DNA of 64,000 bases from Paenibacillus xylanexedens. GTDB taxonomy: Bacteria > Bacillota > Bacilli > Paenibacillales > Paenibacillaceae. The notes beneath the pieces were generated by a model. The model was not told the DNA's origin. It did no database searches and worked only from the letters and a program-made list of their open reading frames with translations. Location of the stretch: contig NZ_JAGIKV010000021.1 of assembly GCF_017874615.1 (NCBI RefSeq), positions 62,001 to 126,000 of the forward strand. Reading direction: 5' to 3'. Of this stretch, positions 16,773 to 25,644 are shown one piece after another. Position 1 is the first letter of the stretch, and each line of letters starts with the position of its first letter. Position numbers and translations under genes: made by a program.

Positions 16773-18839
16773 TTACTCCACCTTGAATCGCGCAGCCGAT
16801 TCGGCCAGCTTTTGCGTCAATTGATCAATCGTATCGACCATGTTGGCCAGCTGCTGTACTGTTGAAGATTGCTCCATCATGGTTGCTGTTACCTCTTCAA
16901 CCGAAGCGGATACCTGCTCTCCTGAAGCTGACAAACTATGGGCTGACTCCAGTACATCATCCTTATTCTGTAACATCTCCTGCATCTGTCCTGCCATCGT
17001 AGCGATCTGTTGATTAATGACCGTTACCTTCTCCAGAATCACATCAAATGCCTGACGAGTCTGCAAGACAAGCTCATCCTGTCTGGACGAGATGGTGTAA
17101 ATTTCGGCAACACTTTGGTTGTTCTCGGCAACATCGGCCAGATTCTGCTCGATAATGCTGGAGATTTCCTTGGACTGGCGGGAACTCTGCTCTGCCAGGT
17201 TGCGGATCTCCTCAGCTACAACTGCAAATCCTCTGCCATGCTCACCTGCCCGTGATGCTTCAATGGAAGCATTCAATGCAAGCAGATTGGTCTGCTTCGC
17301 AATCTGGCTGATGGCTTCCGTGATCTGACTAATACTGCCCGAACTCGTTTGAAGTTTGACGGTAATCTCCGAGATTTTCTCCACTTCCCGTTCGTTCACC
17401 TCGTTGATACGCATCAGTTCATTCACGACTTCATTCCCGTTGTGGAATACAGATTCGATCTCATCCGCTCTTGCCTTCACATCCTGTGCACTGCTGTTCA
17501 TGGCAGCCACTTTATCGCCAAAGCTGTTGAATTTGCCTGCAATCTGCTCGGTATCTTCCGATTGGGCCTCCATGGCTTTTGCAATCCCCATGGACGTCGC
17601 CGATGTCTCATCAATGGATCTTGCCGTCTGTCTGGATGTCTCCTCCAACTCCTGAGTGCTGGCCTGAAGGACATGAATCGAACTATTCATATCGGTAATA
17701 AGGTTCCTGTTCTGCTCCACCATACCATTGAAGCTCTCCGCCAGATCTTTGAATTCACTGTTATATCTGCCATTGGCCTTAACGGTCAGGTTGCCTTGAG
17801 CAAGCTGTTGGAACAGACCGCTCAGACGTATGATAGGTCTTGTAATACTACGAGAAATCAGCAATCCCACACCAATAGCCAGAGCAATCCCGATCAATAT
17901 CACGATAACCATCTGGCGCTGCATATCCTCTATCGGACGCTTGATATCGTCATAATCGTCAATAATGAGCACAGAGAGATCTGCACCCGGAATCTGATTA
18001 ATACGATAGTAGGTATCTTCTCGGTCCATGGAAGTGACTTTCACTTTGTCGGTGGCTCTGGCCTCGATAATTCCCATCGCGTCCTTATCCTCTTCCAGCG
18101 TTTGTCCCACAACGGAAGGGTCCAGTGAATCATACATAATGATGCCGCTCCGACTCAGTACTTCAACTCTGCCTTGACCATTGATTTTAATGTCTCCGAG
18201 TTGCCCCAGGAAGAAGCTGCTGTCCACCGACATAGCAAGCACACCCAGGTTATTCCCCTCTTCATCGATGATGGGCTCCGAGAATACAATAATTAGCTTC
18301 TTGCTAGTCTTAGAGACGACGGCATCACTGATGAAGGACTTCCCCTGTATGGACTCCTTAAAATATTCCCGATCTCCCCGTGACTGACCAATCACTTCCG
18401 GCATGGTTCCTGCCACCATGATCCCTTCCTTGTCAAATACGAACAGGTCTGGCTTGCTTCCTTCCGTTTCCGATATACTGTTGGTCAAGATCGTATTGGC
18501 CTTATTGAAAAACGGGTTATCATCCGATAAAAATTCTTCATCCGTCATATCAGTTGTATTACGCAGCTCCAAGAGTTCCTTGAAGGTATTATGTACGGAT
18601 ATCGCATGACTCAATTGTTGTTGAAGCTGCATCGCTGTCCAAAGCCCTTCCCCAAGGCGGTCAGCCATCACATTCATTTCATCCTTGCTTTTCTTGACCA
18701 CAACATCAGATGAAATCATATAACTTGTGGTCGTTGCACCAAGCAGAACCAGAACAACCAATACACTGATCATGAAAGGCAGCTTGATTTTAAGCGACAT
18801 ATTTTTGAGCTTATGCCCTATACCTTTTCTTTTCCCCAT
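16773..18839 (-). CDS. Methyl-accepting chemotaxis protein with extracellular sensor
   Basis: A 688-residue chemoreceptor. A membrane segment near residue 25 is followed by an extracellular sensor of roughly 260 residues with dCache-like features (REYFKESIQGKSFISD), a second membrane segment near 330, a HAMP domain (SRSITRPIIRLSGL), then a long coiled-coil signalling domain with the hairpin tip IAKQTNLLALNASIEASRAGE. GGGGAG about 6 nt upstream supports the ATG at 18839. A sigma-D-like -10 element lies about 50 bp upstream. It signals to CheA/CheW at the cell pole; ligand unknown. Confidence 0.93.
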   Translation of the reverse strand: MGKRKGIGHKLKNMSLKIKLPFMISVLVVLVLLGATTTSYMISSDVVVKKSKDEMNVMADRLGEGLWTAMQLQQQLSHAISVHNTFKELLELRNTTDMTDEEFLSDDNPFFNKANTILTNSISETEGSKPDLFVFDKEGIMVAGTMPEVIGQSRGDREYFKESIQGKSFISDAVVSKTSKKLIIVFSEPIIDEEGNNLGVLAMSVDSSFFLGQLGDIKINGQGRVEVLSRSGIIMYDSLDPSVVGQTLEEDKDAMGIIEARATDKVKVTSMDREDTYYRINQIPGADLSVLIIDDYDDIKRPIEDMQRQMVIVILIGIALAIGVGLLISRSITRPIIRLSGLFQQLAQGNLTVKANGRYNSEFKDLAESFNGMVEQNRNLITDMNSSIHVLQASTQELEETSRQTARSIDETSATSMGIAKAMEAQSEDTEQIAGKFNSFGDKVAAMNSSAQDVKARADEIESVFHNGNEVVNELMRINEVNEREVEKISEITVKLQTSSGSISQITEAISQIAKQTNLLALNASIEASRAGEHGRGFAVVAEEIRNLAEQSSRQSKEISSIIEQNLADVAENNQSVAEIYTISSRQDELVLQTRQAFDVILEKVTVINQQIATMAGQMQEMLQNKDDVLESAHSLSASGEQVSASVEEVTATMMEQSSTVQQLANMVDTIDQLTQKLAESAARFKVE

Positions 18840-18890
18840 TTCCTTCTCCCCACTTCCCTGAACCATCTGCATCTGCACGATGTACATACA

Positions 18891-18898
18891 TTATCGGA
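18891..18898 (-). promoter_or_regulatory. Sigma-D-like -10 element of the chemoreceptor gene
   Basis: TCCGATAA on the minus strand resembles the sigma-D -10 consensus GCCGATAT; the -35 (TCAA about 16 bp upstream) is poor. The same octamer precedes the chemoreceptor at 49138-51111. Confidence 0.45.
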
Positions 18899-18973
18899 AA
18901 AATCCATAGTAAAATTGATCGATTAGGGAGATATTGCCACTGTTTTTCTTTTTTTAATTCTGATAGCAACATA

Positions 18974-19038
18974 AAAAAATGGCCTGTCAGATCGACTATC
19001 CATCTTTGGAATGGATGTTGCCGTTATCTAACAGACCG
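18974..19038 (-). terminator. Rho-independent terminator of the leucine dehydrogenase gene
   Basis: GGTCTGTTAGAT pairs with ATCTGACAGGCC, with an inner CATCCAT/ATGGATAG helix, followed on the minus strand by a run of seven T residues. Confidence 0.75.
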
Positions 19039-19067
19039 TTTTAAGTTTTTTTATGAATCTATTACGT

Positions 19068-20174
19068 TTACTTGCGCAATCTCCGGGAACTCAATGCGTG
19101 ATGACCATTCTGCAAGAATGTACTGCGCGTATTCTTCATCTGTTCAATCCGTCGCTCAGCCAGACGATCTGCAGCAACATAGGTTGCGATGCCCTCGGTA
19201 CGTGAGCTTTCGAATATTTTCTCCAGATTGGAATAGATCTCTCCGATCTTGCTCCACGCCCGATCCGCGTTATAACCGTTCAACTCATCCGCAATGTTAA
19301 TTACACCACCTGCATTGATAACATAGTCAGGCGCATATACGATGCCCATATCATATAATTGATCCCCATGACGGGTCTCCAACAGCTGATTATTGGCACA
19401 GCCCGCTACAACCTTTGCCTTGAGCGTTCTGAGCGTATCGTCATTAATCGTACCGCCCAGTGCACATGGTGCATAGATATCACATTCCACACTCGTGATG
19501 TCTGCGGGATCAACTGCTGTTGCGCCGAATCGGTCCACAGCCTGTTTCACCGAGTCCTTATGGATATCCGTAACGATCAGATGTGCACCTTCCTCATACA
19601 GATATTCGCACAGATGCATCGCCACATTGCCGACTCCTTGGACCGCTATCGTTTTACCCTCCAGCAGATCGGTACCAAATGCTTCTTTGGCTGCTGCCTT
19701 GATCCCCCGATATACACCCCAAGCCGTTGCAGGCGATGGGTTACCGGATGAACCATAACTCGCGGAGATACCTGTCACATAATCGGTTTCCTGATAGATC
19801 AGGTTCATGTCCTCTTCCGTTGTTCCTACATCTTCGGCTGTGATATAACGTCCGTTCAATCCTTGAATATATCGTCCAAACGCCCGAAACATCGCTTCAT
19901 TTTTGTCACGCCGCGGATCTCCGATGATAACGGTTTTGCCACCGCCCAGATTCAGGCCAGATACCGCATTCTTATATGTCATACCACGGGCAAGGCGCAG
20001 GGCATCTTCAATGGCGGCTTCTTCTGAAGCGTAAGTCCACATCCGCGTGCCTCCCAGCGCAGGGCCGAGTGTTGTGTCGTGTATGGCGATAATTGCTTTT
20101 AACCCTGAATTTCGATCCTGGCACAGAACCAGTTCCTCATAATCGTGATGCTCCATTGCTTCAAACCAACTCAT
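19068..20174 (-). CDS. bcd: Leucine (branched-chain amino acid) dehydrogenase
   Basis: A 368-residue Glu/Leu/Phe/Val dehydrogenase. The catalytic segment LNLGGGKTVIIGD carries the active-site lysine, ALGGTRMWTY binds substrate, and the NAD-binding Rossmann motif is VQGVGNVAMHL near residue 180. The enzyme reversibly deaminates leucine, valine and isoleucine to 2-oxo acids using NAD. Length is typical. GGAGACGG lies 7 nt before the ATG. It stands alone with its own terminator. Exact amino-acid preference within the family cannot be settled by eye. Confidence 0.93.
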   Translation of the reverse strand: MSWFEAMEHHDYEELVLCQDRNSGLKAIIAIHDTTLGPALGGTRMWTYASEEAAIEDALRLARGMTYKNAVSGLNLGGGKTVIIGDPRRDKNEAMFRAFGRYIQGLNGRYITAEDVGTTEEDMNLIYQETDYVTGISASYGSSGNPSPATAWGVYRGIKAAAKEAFGTDLLEGKTIAVQGVGNVAMHLCEYLYEEGAHLIVTDIHKDSVKQAVDRFGATAVDPADITSVECDIYAPCALGGTINDDTLRTLKAKVVAGCANNQLLETRHGDQLYDMGIVYAPDYVINAGGVINIADELNGYNADRAWSKIGEIYSNLEKIFESSRTEGIATYVAADRLAERRIEQMKNTRSTFLQNGHHALSSRRLRK

Positions 20175-20371
20175 GTGCTAACCGTCTCCTCCAACCATTT
20201 TTGCGATCCAATCGCATTGTTCTCTACTCATTGACCATCCTCTATTGTACCCATGAATACCCAGTTTGTGCAAAATCACATCGCAATGTCAGAGAAGCAT
20301 CGATCGATGTTTCTCATATGGCGAGAGCAAAGCTGTAGAATTTCAGATTATAATTTTATCGTCTATCAATA

Positions 20372-20402
20372 GAAAAACCTCTCTCCCTTACAGGAGAAAG
20401 GT
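20372..20402 (-). terminator. Rho-independent terminator downstream of the diadenylate cyclase
   Basis: CCTTTCTCC pairs with GGAGAGAGG across a 6-base loop, followed on the minus strand by TTTTTCT. Confidence 0.75.
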
Positions 20403-20461
20403 ACACTTCCCTCAACAGCATCAACTTAATCGCCCCAAGTAGGCCACTTGATCGTTCACAT

Positions 20462-21091
20462 TTAAGGGAGCGTCTCAACCACATTAATTGGATGCAAATC
20501 GCCATCCACAGCAAATGAAGCCTGTCCTGTCTCCTCGGAGACAACCAACACAACCGCATCCGTCAATTCACTTAATCCCAATGCAGCCCGACGACGAGTG
20601 CCTATTTTTCGTTCATGCACTTCCGCTTGCGACAACGGCAGCACATTACCAGCGGATACAATCTGATTACCACGAATCAGAACAGCCCCATCATGCAGAG
20701 GTGCACCGGGAATAAACAGTGATTCCAGCAACGCATGCGTCACTCGTGCATCCACAGTCACCCCTGAGTGAATGATCGACTCCAACGGAATCTCCCGTTC
20801 AATCACAATCAACGCCCCATATCTCCGGTCCGATAGATGCTGTACGCTCGATGTTAATTCGGCAAACTTCTCGGTAAAGGGTGACAGATAACAATCCAGA
20901 TAAAACGAAGAGGCGAGCACCTCGATCTGCTTGATCTCCGCTCGAATCTCTGCAAATTGCCCCAGCAGACAGGCACTGTCATTGTCAAATCGGGATAACG
21001 TCAGATTCATACGTTCTGCTACACGATGGAGGTCTGCCTTGAGTTTCTGCCTCATTGAAGAACTGTCACAGTCTGCTTGCCGGTTCATCAT
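20462..21091 (-). CDS. cdaS: Sporulation-type diadenylate cyclase (CdaS-like)
   Basis: A 209-residue protein. A helical N-terminal region of about 85 residues, typical of CdaS, precedes a DAC domain with GALIVIERE, the metal-binding motif LHDGAVLI near residue 137 and LSQAEVHERKIGTRRRAALGL. It makes cyclic di-AMP from two ATP; CdaS acts in spores, with the N-terminal helices restraining activity. AAGGAGG lies 6 nt before the ATG. The RHR motif of DAC enzymes reads RRR here (CGT CGT CGG), a change at a nucleotide-binding residue. Confidence 0.85.
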   Translation of the reverse strand: MMNRQADCDSSSMRQKLKADLHRVAERMNLTLSRFDNDSACLLGQFAEIRAEIKQIEVLASSFYLDCYLSPFTEKFAELTSSVQHLSDRRYGALIVIEREIPLESIIHSGVTVDARVTHALLESLFIPGAPLHDGAVLIRGNQIVSAGNVLPLSQAEVHERKIGTRRRAALGLSELTDAVVLVVSEETGQASFAVDGDLHPINVVETLP

Positions 21092-21226
21092 TCGCCGCCT
21101 CCTTGGTTGGGTTGGGCTTCACGCCGCATCATTAGTACCCATACCTTCCCCTCTGGAGCACATATTTATGCAATGGCGGGGCTGTAGGAGCTAATCACGA
21201 GCTTCATTGTAACTGATATAACAAGC

Positions 21227-21269
21227 AAAAAAAGAGCCTGTCCGCGAATCGAAATTTCACGGTCAGACC
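21227..21269 (-). terminator. Rho-independent terminator of the secreted DUF6359-like gene
   Basis: On the minus strand, GGTCTGaCCG pairs imperfectly with CGGaCAGGC across about 15 bases, followed by TCTTTTTTT. Confidence 0.65.
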
Positions 21270-21305
21270 CTATTCGCATAATGATTTGATGTTTGCCTAT
21301 TTCAC

Positions 21306-22871
21306 TTATTGCGCTTTGCCGTATGAACCTGTCTTAAATGTAGTCGGATCATACCATTTGTATCCCGTCGCAGGTGCAGCCCATGGCTCAAGTTGCGGCT
21401 CGGTTGATGCGGCCGGAGCTTCGATAGGAAGGAGGCTTGTTGCCGTATCCAATGTCAGTCCTGACACTTGTGCCAGACTCGTGTAGCTCTCTTTGACCGC
21501 GAGCCATTTCACAGTATTCACAAGGAACGTTGCATCATCCACTTCTTTGAATCCATCGTAGGTCTTCTTGGTAGCACCGGTCTCTTCACGCAAATATTTC
21601 GGAGTCGCGTCTTCTACAGGTGAAGAGTCGCCGATAAATGCGGCTTTGCCTGCACCAACCTTTGCAATGGCAGCATAGGCTCCTTCAGCTCGTCCACCAC
21701 CATTGTATACGCCCTGATCCACGGCATTGCCCCACTTGGACACACCACTTGGTACATACACCAAGCCTTTGGCCTTGTTCGGGTCTATAATCGCAATGGT
21801 CGATCCCGCATGCATGGCTACAGAATTAACACCGGCCGTAATGCCAAAGGATTGAGCAGGTGCAACGATATCCGATGCATTAACATCTCCAAGGGCATTG
21901 TAGCGGAAACGGACACCAAAGTTCGTCGCGAGCCAATCTGAACTTGTCACACTCTGCATCGCTGGTGATTCGGCTTCAGCCGAAGACATGCCTTTGGCCG
22001 GATTCAGGAAGGCACCGCGGCGATAACCGTTGAATACTTCGGAAGAATCCCAGCGGTTTTTGTTGCGGTCTGCATTATAATGGTCGGAGATGAAGAAGAT
22101 ACTTCCTCCGTTCTGCACGTACTGCACCAGCGCAGCCTGCTCAGTCGCTTTGAACGGCACGTTGGCTTCGCCGATGACAAAGACGTGGTAATCTTTCAAT
22201 TTATTATAAGTGATGGCTTGCTCACCGAATGTATACGGGATGCTGCGTTCCAGCTGATCCACGGCAAAGCCTGCGTTTCGCAAACCATTGGCAAAATCCG
22301 AAAATGCCCCGTCAATAATCCAGTCGGCAGCACCCGCTGTCTGGGCGTGGGTATTATCGAACAATACTTTCTTGCCGGTACCGTCCGGCAGTGTTGTACC
22401 CGGGTTCGGTTCTGGATCAGGATTGGTTGTTCCGGAGGAAAGTGTGATGGACGTTGGGTTTTTGACTCCTGCATAGCTGTTGTAGGCACCGAGGGTTCCG
22501 GTTACGATGATCTTTTTGCCTACAAGACTCGGATTGGAAGCCAGTCCATATTGCGAACGAAAAGATGCGGGAATCTGTACATCCAATAATCTGGCGTTGG
22601 TTCGCTCTGACGCTGAATCCGCAATCAGAACATTAAAATCATTGGCATACGGAGATGTAAACTTCGCGGTAAGCGACCCGGTAGCATGTCCAACAATGAT
22701 TCCTTCAACCGTTGCTGTGCCTCCACCGCTCTGGGCAGCGATGGCCTGAGATACCGTAAGTGGTGCTGCAGCTTGTACCGGACTTTGCGAACCCGGCCCC
22801 AGCAGTGCGGTTGCCATCATGATAAAGACCAGGAATGCCCCGATCCAGTGCTGCCATAACGCCTTCTTCAT
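21306..22871 (-). CDS. Secreted two-domain protein, DUF6359-like plus GATase-like domain
   Basis: A 521-residue exported protein with a signal peptide cleaved near VQAAAP. Residues of about 40-130 form an OB-like domain of the DUF6359 type (TVSQAIAAQSGGGTATVEG onward). A proline-rich linker (NPDPEPNPGTT) leads to a second domain starting KKVLFDNTHAQTAGAADW, resembling the GATase-like/DUF4350 fold (VFVIGEANVPF, GGSIFFISDHYN). GGAGAAAGGG lies before the ATG at 22871. The function of the second domain is not established; related pairings occur in secreted Bacillales proteins. It is flanked by terminators and transcribed alone. Confidence 0.75.
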   Translation of the reverse strand: MKKALWQHWIGAFLVFIMMATALLGPGSQSPVQAAAPLTVSQAIAAQSGGGTATVEGIIVGHATGSLTAKFTSPYANDFNVLIADSASERTNARLLDVQIPASFRSQYGLASNPSLVGKKIIVTGTLGAYNSYAGVKNPTSITLSSGTTNPDPEPNPGTTLPDGTGKKVLFDNTHAQTAGAADWIIDGAFSDFANGLRNAGFAVDQLERSIPYTFGEQAITYNKLKDYHVFVIGEANVPFKATEQAALVQYVQNGGSIFFISDHYNADRNKNRWDSSEVFNGYRRGAFLNPAKGMSSAEAESPAMQSVTSSDWLATNFGVRFRYNALGDVNASDIVAPAQSFGITAGVNSVAMHAGSTIAIIDPNKAKGLVYVPSGVSKWGNAVDQGVYNGGGRAEGAYAAIAKVGAGKAAFIGDSSPVEDATPKYLREETGATKKTYDGFKEVDDATFLVNTVKWLAVKESYTSLAQVSGLTLDTATSLLPIEAPAASTEPQLEPWAAPATGYKWYDPTTFKTGSYGKAQ

Positions 22872-23002
22872 ATTCCCTTTCTCCTCCTCCAAATTACCTG
22901 ATAATGGGTTATCCTCCTTTAATTTAATTGTTCATATGCTGAATTCCTCTTTCTTTTTGTAAAGTTTATGAAAAAGTTTAGAAGTTGAGTCTATTGGCCC
23001 AT

Positions 23003-23017
23003 ACTGATTATCATTAG
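23003..23017. promoter_or_regulatory. Weak Fur-box-like site
   Basis: On the minus strand TGATAATCAGTATGG agrees with the 7-1-7 Fur consensus at 12 of 15 positions. It lies about 30-40 bp upstream of the small membrane-protein gene. Confidence 0.35.
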
Positions 23018-23044
23018 AATTCCATTTACCGAAGGAGTAAAACG

Positions 23045-23338
23045 ATGATGAAGTTAATATTTTTGTTGCTCTTGTTGATTGTTCCGCTGATTATGGCTTA
23101 TGTTGCTCTTCGTTCCCGAATGGTTACCCGAGTATTTCATATTCTTGCGCTACTCTGTTTCTACAGTGCGGCAACTGTCATCGCTGGTGATGTGTATGCA
23201 ACGAATGCTCATATGACCACATTCACCACCGAGATCCACCATTTCTTGCTGAATGGCTGGTTCCTGTATCCGGCTGCTTATCTGGGTGTATATATCCCCT
23301 ATGTGTTGTGGATGAGCCTATTTTCAGAAAAAAGCTAA
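23045..23338 (+). CDS. Small membrane protein of unknown function
   Basis: A 97-residue protein with three hydrophobic segments: LIFLLLLLIVPLIMAYVAL, VFHILALLCFYSAATVIAG and LYPAAYLGVYIPYVLWMSLF. No recognised family. AAGGAGT lies 8 nt before ATG ATG. A weak Fur-like site overlaps its promoter region and a perfect one follows its 3' end, so it may belong to an iron-responsive pair with the next small gene. There are no charged residues in the helices that would suggest a transport pathway. Confidence 0.7.
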   Translation: MMKLIFLLLLLIVPLIMAYVALRSRMVTRVFHILALLCFYSAATVIAGDVYATNAHMTTFTTEIHHFLLNGWFLYPAAYLGVYIPYVLWMSLFSEKS

Positions 23339-23399
23339 ATTCGAGGCGGACTTGGGATTGCATTTTGCCAGCGTTCATTGCATAATGAATATACAAACA

Positions 23400-23414
23400 T
23401 GATAATGATTATCA
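23400..23414 (+). promoter_or_regulatory. Perfect Fur box
   Basis: TGATAATGATTATCA matches the Bacillus 7-1-7 Fur consensus (TGATAATnATTATCA) at every position. It is a palindrome upstream of the 51-codon gene at 23492, so that gene should be repressed by Fur when iron is plentiful. Confidence 0.85.
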
Positions 23415-23491
23415 TTCTTGAACTTGTCTCTTTGTAACTTTCTACTGCATATGATTTTACGATTTTATAGATAAAGGGGAACAAACATCGA

Positions 23492-23647
23492 ATGAATACA
23501 ACTCTGCAAAAGGCTGATCTGCAGCTTGACGATTATTTGGATCTTCTGAACCTGGCAACCAACCTGGGTGATACGAGATGGCAAAAGGAAATTATCCGCA
23601 AGCTGGCTTATACTTATCCCGCAGTTCAATGTAAACAACCACAATAG
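23492..23647 (+). CDS. Small Fur-controlled protein, function unknown
   Basis: A 51-residue, acidic-amphipathic protein (MNTTLQKADLQLDDYLDLLN, with DTRWQKEIIRKLA after it) with no signal peptide or membrane segment. AAAGGGGA lies about 11 nt before the ATG. A perfect Fur box is 80 bp upstream. B. subtilis has small Fur-regulated proteins (FbpA, FbpB, FbpC) that act with an iron-sparing RNA. This sequence does not resemble them obviously, so the parallel is regulatory only. It could be a small iron-sparing partner protein. Confidence 0.65.
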   Translation: MNTTLQKADLQLDDYLDLLNLATNLGDTRWQKEIIRKLAYTYPAVQCKQPQ

Positions 23648-23677
23648 CATTCCACATACATCATAGATCTACATTAT

Positions 23678-23723
23678 GGCTCATGACCGATTCATTCGTT
23701 GAATCTGTTATGGGCTATTTTTG
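23678..23723 (+). terminator. Rho-independent terminator of the Fur-box gene
   Basis: GCTCATgACcGATTC pairs with GAATCtGTtATGGGC, followed by TATTTTTGTTG. There are two internal mismatches. Confidence 0.6.
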
Positions 23724-23768
23724 TTGTACAATGTACAGTAAAGTTACTCAAACGTGAAGGAGTGAACA

Positions 23769-24329
23769 ATGATGCAACTGGAGACCGACAGACTGATCAT
23801 CAGGGATATTCTGGAGACAGACTGGAAAAGTATACATAGCTACACATCCATGCCGGAAGTTACACAGCATACAGCGTGGGGGCCGAATACCGAAGAAGAT
23901 ACACGAGCATACGTGAAGTTTGTGTTGGACACACAGCAGGCACATCCAAGAGAGGGCTTTGAACTTGCAATATGTTTGAAAAGTGATGGAACTCTCCTTG
24001 GCGGAGTAGGTATTCACGTGATGGAGAAAACCAATGCAGAGATCGGTTACGTCCTTAATCCCACCTATCAAGGAAAAGGGTATGCCGCCGAAGCAGCCAG
24101 TGCTCTACTAGGCTTCGGTTTCAACAAACTGGGCATTCACCGGATTTACGCCAAATGTCGTCCGCACAACACAGCTTCGGAGAATGTCATGAAGAAGATT
24201 GGCATGCAGTGTGAAGGTCTGCTGCGGGAGCACTGGTTCTACAAAGGTTCCTTTCATGATTCGGTGCTCTATTCGATTCTTGCAACGGAATATGCACATG
24301 AACAATTTCAAAGAAACACAAAAAGCTGA
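23769..24329 (+). CDS. GNAT acetyltransferase, RimJ/RimL type
   Basis: A 186-residue N-acetyltransferase starting METDRLIIRDI-like (LETDRLIIRDILETDWKSIH), with the acetyl-CoA segment AEIGYVLNPTYQGKGYAAEA and the later HRIYAKCRPHNTASENVMKK that is typical of the RimJ/YjcK group. It transfers acetyl groups to protein N-termini or small amines; substrate unknown. AAGGAGTG lies 7 nt before ATG ATG. It is convergent with fnr and separated from it by a strong terminator. Confidence 0.9.
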   Translation: MMQLETDRLIIRDILETDWKSIHSYTSMPEVTQHTAWGPNTEEDTRAYVKFVLDTQQAHPREGFELAICLKSDGTLLGGVGIHVMEKTNAEIGYVLNPTYQGKGYAAEAASALLGFGFNKLGIHRIYAKCRPHNTASENVMKKIGMQCEGLLREHWFYKGSFHDSVLYSILATEYAHEQFQRNTKS

Positions 24330-24358
24330 CTCCCATATATGGGACGCCAGCTTTTTTT
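24321..24358. terminator. Rho-independent terminator, probably bidirectional
   Basis: AAAAGCTGaCTCCC pairs with GGGAcGCCAGCTTTT across ATATAT, followed by seven T residues. It sits between the convergent acetyltransferase and fnr genes. Confidence 0.8.
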
Positions 24359-24492
24359 CTTTTACTCCGTAACGACCCCAATCGCCAATGGAGGTGAAGC
24401 CTTGAAGCCTCATTTGGAATCCAAATCAAATTTGTTCCTCGGGAATGCAACCGTTGTGCTTCCCTCAACTCGGAACACCGGAACAAGTTATT

Positions 24493-25203
24493 TTACAGTC
24501 GGCACAGCTCTACCGGACAGCTCGGGAATGTAGGACATCCACACATACAACGCAGGGCTGCCAGGTCACGAATCATCAGTTTGCCGTCCATCATATCCAG
24601 CGTACCTTGTTCCTTCCATGCCCCCAGCATCCGCGTTACGCTCTCCCGGGTCGCTCCAATCATCTCGGCAAGATCGGTATGGTTCAGCTTCATGTCCAGC
24701 ACAATACCATCCGGTGTAACCCTACCATACGAATTGCTGGCACGGATCAGTGTCGAAGCGAGCGCACCCGCCTTGCCATAGAGCAGCAAATCACGGAATC
24801 TCGACTGGGTGATCCGCTGCGACAGTGCCATCCATTGCAAGAATTTCAAGGCAAGGTCGCCATGTTTGCTGAGTATACTTTCCAGATCGCTAAGCGAGAT
24901 AATGGCCAGTTCCCCTTTTTCCGCCATCTCTGCACTGTAGCTATGATTCAATCCGCCGATGCCGCCGAATTCACCGATGAGATCGCCGCTTTGCTGAATG
25001 GATAAAATAATTTCCTTGCCATCCTCCGTCGACTTGGTCATTTTCACTCGTCCCGAACGAATGTAGTACAGATATCCGGCTTCATCGCCTTCGAGAAAGA
25101 GACTATACCCCGACTTCACCCGTTTGGGCTGCATTTTTGCTTCAATCAGGCCCCATTGCTCAGATGTAACGAACGAAAGGATTCCGCCTGTTTCTCGTGT
25201 CAT
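24493..25203 (-). CDS. fnr: Fnr, oxygen-responsive Crp-family regulator
   Basis: A 236-residue Crp/Fnr protein. The cNMP-like domain carries EGDEAGYLYYIRSGRVKMTK, and the winged helix reads LNHTDLAEMIGATRESVTRM. The C-terminus is cysteine-rich (CMCGCPTFPSCPVELC). The last part matches the cluster-binding CPVEIC of B. subtilis Fnr, which binds a 4Fe-4S cluster through C-terminal cysteines and an aspartate; FRDLLLYG is conserved too. GGAGG lies 8 nt before the ATG at 25203. An FNR-box palindrome is 174 bp upstream, so autoregulation is likely. It should activate anaerobic respiration or fermentation genes. Confidence 0.88.
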   Translation of the reverse strand: MTRETGGILSFVTSEQWGLIEAKMQPKRVKSGYSLFLEGDEAGYLYYIRSGRVKMTKSTEDGKEIILSIQQSGDLIGEFGGIGGLNHSYSAEMAEKGELAIISLSDLESILSKHGDLALKFLQWMALSQRITQSRFRDLLLYGKAGALASTLIRASNSYGRVTPDGIVLDMKLNHTDLAEMIGATRESVTRMLGAWKEQGTLDMMDGKLMIRDLAALRCMCGCPTFPSCPVELCRL

Positions 25204-25376
25204 TTTGCCCGCCTCCGTTTGTTTCTGCTCTGCTCTCTGGGTTGTTCTTTCTACAAATACTGTACCCATACCTTCGTCCCCCTCGGTGATTCCTTATGTA
25301 TCCATCATACCGCGAAAGTAGCGCGAGGGTTATCGGGGGATTACCTGATCCTTAACGAGAAACTCCCTGAGTTTGC

Positions 25377-25392
25377 TGTGAGAAAAGTCACA
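25377..25392. promoter_or_regulatory. Consensus FNR/Crp box upstream of fnr
   Basis: TGTGA-N6-TCACA exactly, about 174 bp upstream of the fnr start and 250 bp upstream of the divergent GAF gene. It matches the B. subtilis Fnr consensus, so either gene could be the target. Confidence 0.7.
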
Positions 25393-25589
25393 TTTCACCG
25401 ATATGCCTCATCCTTCGCATTTCTTCAATCCCTTGGTGCACCTGACTCAGGAGTCCTCCACTGCCCAAGTTCAGTAGATTATAGAACGGAAATAGGGGTT
25501 TTCCCTGAATTACAACGTACGAGAAAGGGTCTACAATAGAATTAACATTGTAATACCCTTACTTTAAGATGATCCTGTTCAAAGGTTAA

Positions 25590-25604
25590 TGATAATAATT
25601 ACAG
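25590..25604 (+). promoter_or_regulatory. Weak Fur-box-like site before the GAF gene
   Basis: TGATAATAATTACAG agrees with the Fur consensus at 12 of 15 positions, about 40 bp upstream of the GAF-protein start. Confidence 0.3.
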
Positions 25605-25644
25605 GTTACGTACGTTATAATTTCGAAAAAGGAAGTGTCCTCTC

